Shown: positions 61,441 through 64,000 of the stretch, piece after piece
Numbering within the stretch: position 1 is the first letter of the stretch
Layout of the letters: each line of letters opens with the position of its first letter
Origin: Phymatolithon calcareum
Taxonomy: Eukaryota > Rhodophyta > Florideophyceae > Hapalidiales
Length of the DNA: 64,000 bases
Direction: 5' to 3'
NCBI GenBank assembly: GCA_977006965.1
Contig: OZ345357.1
Coordinates: 1,798,001 to 1,862,000, forward strand
Translations under genes and position numbers: made by a program
The notes under the pieces: generated by a model
What the model saw: the letters and a program-made list of their open reading frames with translations, nothing else
Databases searched by the model: none
Told to the model about the DNA's origin: nothing

Positions 61441-62204
61441 TCTTCTCACTGGCAATCTGAAATCGCAGTGTATCTGTCTCTTGTTGTCGAACAAGACAGT
61501 GAATTGCAAACGTAAGCTCGGTCAATGGCGAAACAAAAAGGTTAATAAAGTTACTCGCAGCACGCGACTTAGGGGAAATCCTATAGAGCGACCACGTCGG
61601 GAGGCCACCCGCAAGTGTCGGCTCGTAATATCAGACAGACCCGACAGTCGAAATAATCGGGATGGTGGGCACCAAGAGCTCGCCAAGTTGGGTCATTGAC
61701 TCGCACGTGCGCATCGCGGTAGGCGTTAGACCTGACAGAGCTAGGATAGCGTCGGTATTCGTGGGGTGTGATATGCAGCGCCGAGCCAATAGGTTTGAGA
61801 AGCTGATAGCATAAAAGGCATAACTCATCGCAGCGAGTAAAGGATTGCATCTCAAGCAAACCATAATAGGCGAGAGCGAGTGCCGACTACTTTGCCGACC
61901 CTGAAAGTGCAACAGGCGCTATGATCCTGCGCTCGAGATCTTTGGATAAGTTTGATTTAGGTTCAGTGTTGGTCGCCGCTGGGCCGGCTCTCATGGGCCG
62001 TTACTGCGGACTACGAGCTGAGTATGACAATATCCAGCATACTCGTTGCAACGGATGGTGCGGCCGAACGGTGCTGCGGTCAAACCGTATTTTACACGTG
62101 GTTCATTGTATACATTTGCTCTTCGAGGCGTAGGACATTTGTCTTCGTCCCCGCTTCAATTATTCGATAAACGTTTTTCTGCACTCCTTGAAATTGTATT
62201 ACGG
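61441..62204. other. Spacer, no gene seen
   Basis: Short frames on both strands only; nothing recognised. Confidence 0.45.
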
Positions 62205-62754
62205 TGAAATCAAAGTGGTATATTCTAAATTCGGTAACTGCATACTGCGAGTCTTGAGCGAATCTTGCCGCTTTCGAAGATGAAAAGTACACTATTGGAG
62301 AGGGCAACATTTCTACAGTACTTTTTGTGTCACCACACGTGCTCCTTCCACCAGAAAAAAGACAGTGTGATGACGCAGAGTGCAAAACTTAATTTCTCGT
62401 CCCCCACAACCAGCATGACTGTGCCGAGCGATACATCCCCGCTTGTGCAGTACGCGCATGTACAGTACAGTACGAAAGAGGAGGGCTAAACGCGTCCTCC
62501 GATGTTCACAAAACCGAGAGACAAGAATTAGTAAATAATTTGGAAGACACACATACAATAGTTGAGTCCGACGCTTTTCGCTGAAGTAGACGACAGATTC
62601 TGTCGACACGATGATGATCAAGATGACAAGTAGGTGGACAATGTTGCGAAGAATCTTGTTGCAAATGAGATCATCATCAGATCATGACCAAGCGAAACGA
62701 CCTGCTCCCGAGCTGCAAGGTTAAATAGTTCCCCTGCCACTTCCTGCGCTGTAA
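62205..62754 (+). repeat. Composite repeat R1, copy 2
   Basis: Matches 14550-15064 in the same orientation and order, with indels (for example an extra ATGTTCACAAAACCGAG stretch near 62501). It leads directly into LINE fragment C. Confidence 0.75.
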
Positions 62755-63060
62755 CTTGTTAGGTTACAAGCCGCTCCCGTGCGCGGTACAGGATCCCCTC
62801 GGTTTCTGCGAGAAAAGGCGTTCCGCAAGGGGGCCCAGGAGGCATAGAAGCACTTGAATATCCTCTGCCATCTGCCCCCAATCCGCCCTATTGTTTACAA
62901 CTGTGGTGTTTTGTGTCACAAGACGATTAGCATATGCAAGCACCTCTTCGGAATCATTGACAGTCGCGGATGTTGTGCTGACCCCTCAGCGCTGGAGCTG
63001 GCTTGCAAACATCCTCCGAATGGACGAGTGCCGCTGTTGCGCCCGCTGTTATGTCACTGT
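62755..63060 (+). mobile_element. LINE 3' fragment C (C-terminal RT region)
   Basis: Matches fragments A and B up to about 63035; a frame reads QRWSWLANILRMDE. After that the sequence changes, so this copy is cut at its 3' side. Confidence 0.65.
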
Positions 63061-63176
63061 CCCAAGGCGGTCGCTTTTTCCTCTCGCGACTGTACGCGCA
63101 CAACTTGGATCGCGTTAGTCATGCTGCTCGTAGTAGGTGATCTGATGGGCCATAGGGGCACGTGGCTCTCGTGTGC

Positions 63177-63620
63177 CTATGCGCTGCATCGCTGTCTTTT
63201 GCGTAGTTTGTAGTATATAAGGTAGTTTTGTTCCTTCCTCTGAGTAAAGGAAGGTGGCGAGTTCTCTGAATTTCGGCTCGAATGCTCGGATCGCAGCACG
63301 CTCAACTTCGCCTGCACTTCCCTTCGACCACGCGGGTCGGAGATCTTCCCAACCTTCTTGTTCACAACATTCGCCGTGCAAGCCAGCACGGAGACTATCG
63401 CATACAAGTTCCACTTTTCCCTTTCTCGTGCGTTCATCTCAAGGTCGACGGCCAAGCCAAGGTCCCCGCCTGAAGATGACGTCGTCCCAGCTCTTGACTG
63501 CAACCGTTTCACCGCACAAGCCAGTTCGGTGACATTCGCGCTCAAGGTCCCTTTTCCCCTTTTCGCGCGTCTGTCTCAAGGTGGGCAGTCAAGCCAAGGT
63601 CGCCGCCGGAGGACGACACC
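63177..63620 (-). mobile_element. Retroelement-like coiled-coil coding repeat
   Basis: Two units of about 140 bp (roughly 63340-63480 and 63481-63620), and a partial third, repeat with CAAGCCAAGGTCNCCGCC as landmark. On the minus strand they code a repeated helical block (GGDLGLAVDLEMNAREREK...LACAVKRLQSR). No ATG opens the frame. It lies downstream, on the same strand, of the RLTFNRAPLW fragment and may belong to the same element. Confidence 0.5.
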
Positions 63621-63639
63621 TACGTCTACATGCTTACTA

Positions 63640-64000
63640 TGGGATATTTGATGATTTTATTTTTGAGAGCTCCCAAAGCCTCACCTTGGAGTAACGGGGC
63701 AGCTCTTGCATAATCTCTACGCTATAGTCATCTGGCTGCTCAAAACGTTCTTGATTCGTAATTCTCTCCCAACAAGAGCTCCGGTAAGTCTCTTGCACTC
63801 AAACTCAATTTCTGTACTCATCTTCGATGACGCTAGAGTACGTTGTAAGGCGACTAGTTCGACCACCGCGGTAATCCCACAGTACGCACCCAACACTGAT
63901 TTCCTCCAAAGGGGTGCTCGGTTGAATGTCAACCTTAGGCACCTTAAACGTGTTGTTCTTTCTCCTATGTAAAGGATCCCTGGTAGCTTGCCTTCAATAG
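63640..64000 (-). mobile_element. Unknown retroelement-like fragment, copy 2 (runs off window)
   Basis: Inverted match to 33410-33745. On the minus strand the frame LTFNRAPLWRKSVLGAYCGITAVVELVALQRTLASSKMSTEIEFE stays open through the site where the other copy has a small deletion, ending near 63717. Similarity continues to the last base, so the element extends beyond 64000. Confidence 0.6.

Overview
This is a nuclear segment of a photosynthetic eukaryote. The evidence is a SecE homologue with a plastid-type leader, further proteins with organelle-type leaders, a mitochondrial uS19 gene, a LUC7 splicing factor, a CDK11-type kinase and a cortical GRAM-VASt protein. Nearly all genes have no intron (one clear 92-bp intron is seen), and a compact gene island is flanked by transposon-rich DNA. 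This fits a red alga, possibly a florideophyte, but the organism is inferred and not proven.

Layout: 0-25 kb is repeat-rich. It holds a segmental duplication of a BTB/BACK-type gene (2.7-4.4 kb decayed, 15.9-17.7 kb intact), a large membrane/Sel1 gene (5.3-9.7 kb) cut in two by a poly(A) retroposon with a 14-bp target duplication, a Tc1 element (10.5-12.1 kb), a decayed second Tc1 transposase, and a hAT-like MITE with an 8-bp target duplication. 25.6-27.3 kb is an M17 leucyl aminopeptidase. 28.3-30.4 kb is a P-loop GTPase fused to nearly identical 38-residue Sel1 repeats; its 3' end is invaded by a Mutator-like element full of perfect palindromes. 33-35 kb carries non-LTR retrotransposon remains.

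36.2-53.2 kb is the gene island, on alternating strands: SPRING-like protein, CDK11-like kinase, an unknown protein, plastid SecE, an FNR-like/J-domain fusion, uS19m, a GRAM-VASt protein, class II fructose-bisphosphate aldolase, a BSD2-like zinc-finger protein, a LUC7-like protein and an Mpo1-like membrane protein. These are mostly unrelated housekeeping functions with no operon logic. 53-64 kb is repeat-rich again: LINE remnants, a coiled-coil gene with a decayed paralogue, a 5'-truncated heme-oxygenase-like frame, and composite repeats also found near 14.5 kb and 33.5 kb.

The most notable items are the retroposon-split 1,255-residue gene, the GTPase-Sel1 gene with its MULE/palindrome junction, the FNR-J fusion, the MITE, and the unusual number of perfect palindromes with 0-1 nt spacers. 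Start codons were checked: several long frames begin only at GTG/TTG and were moved to the first credible ATG.
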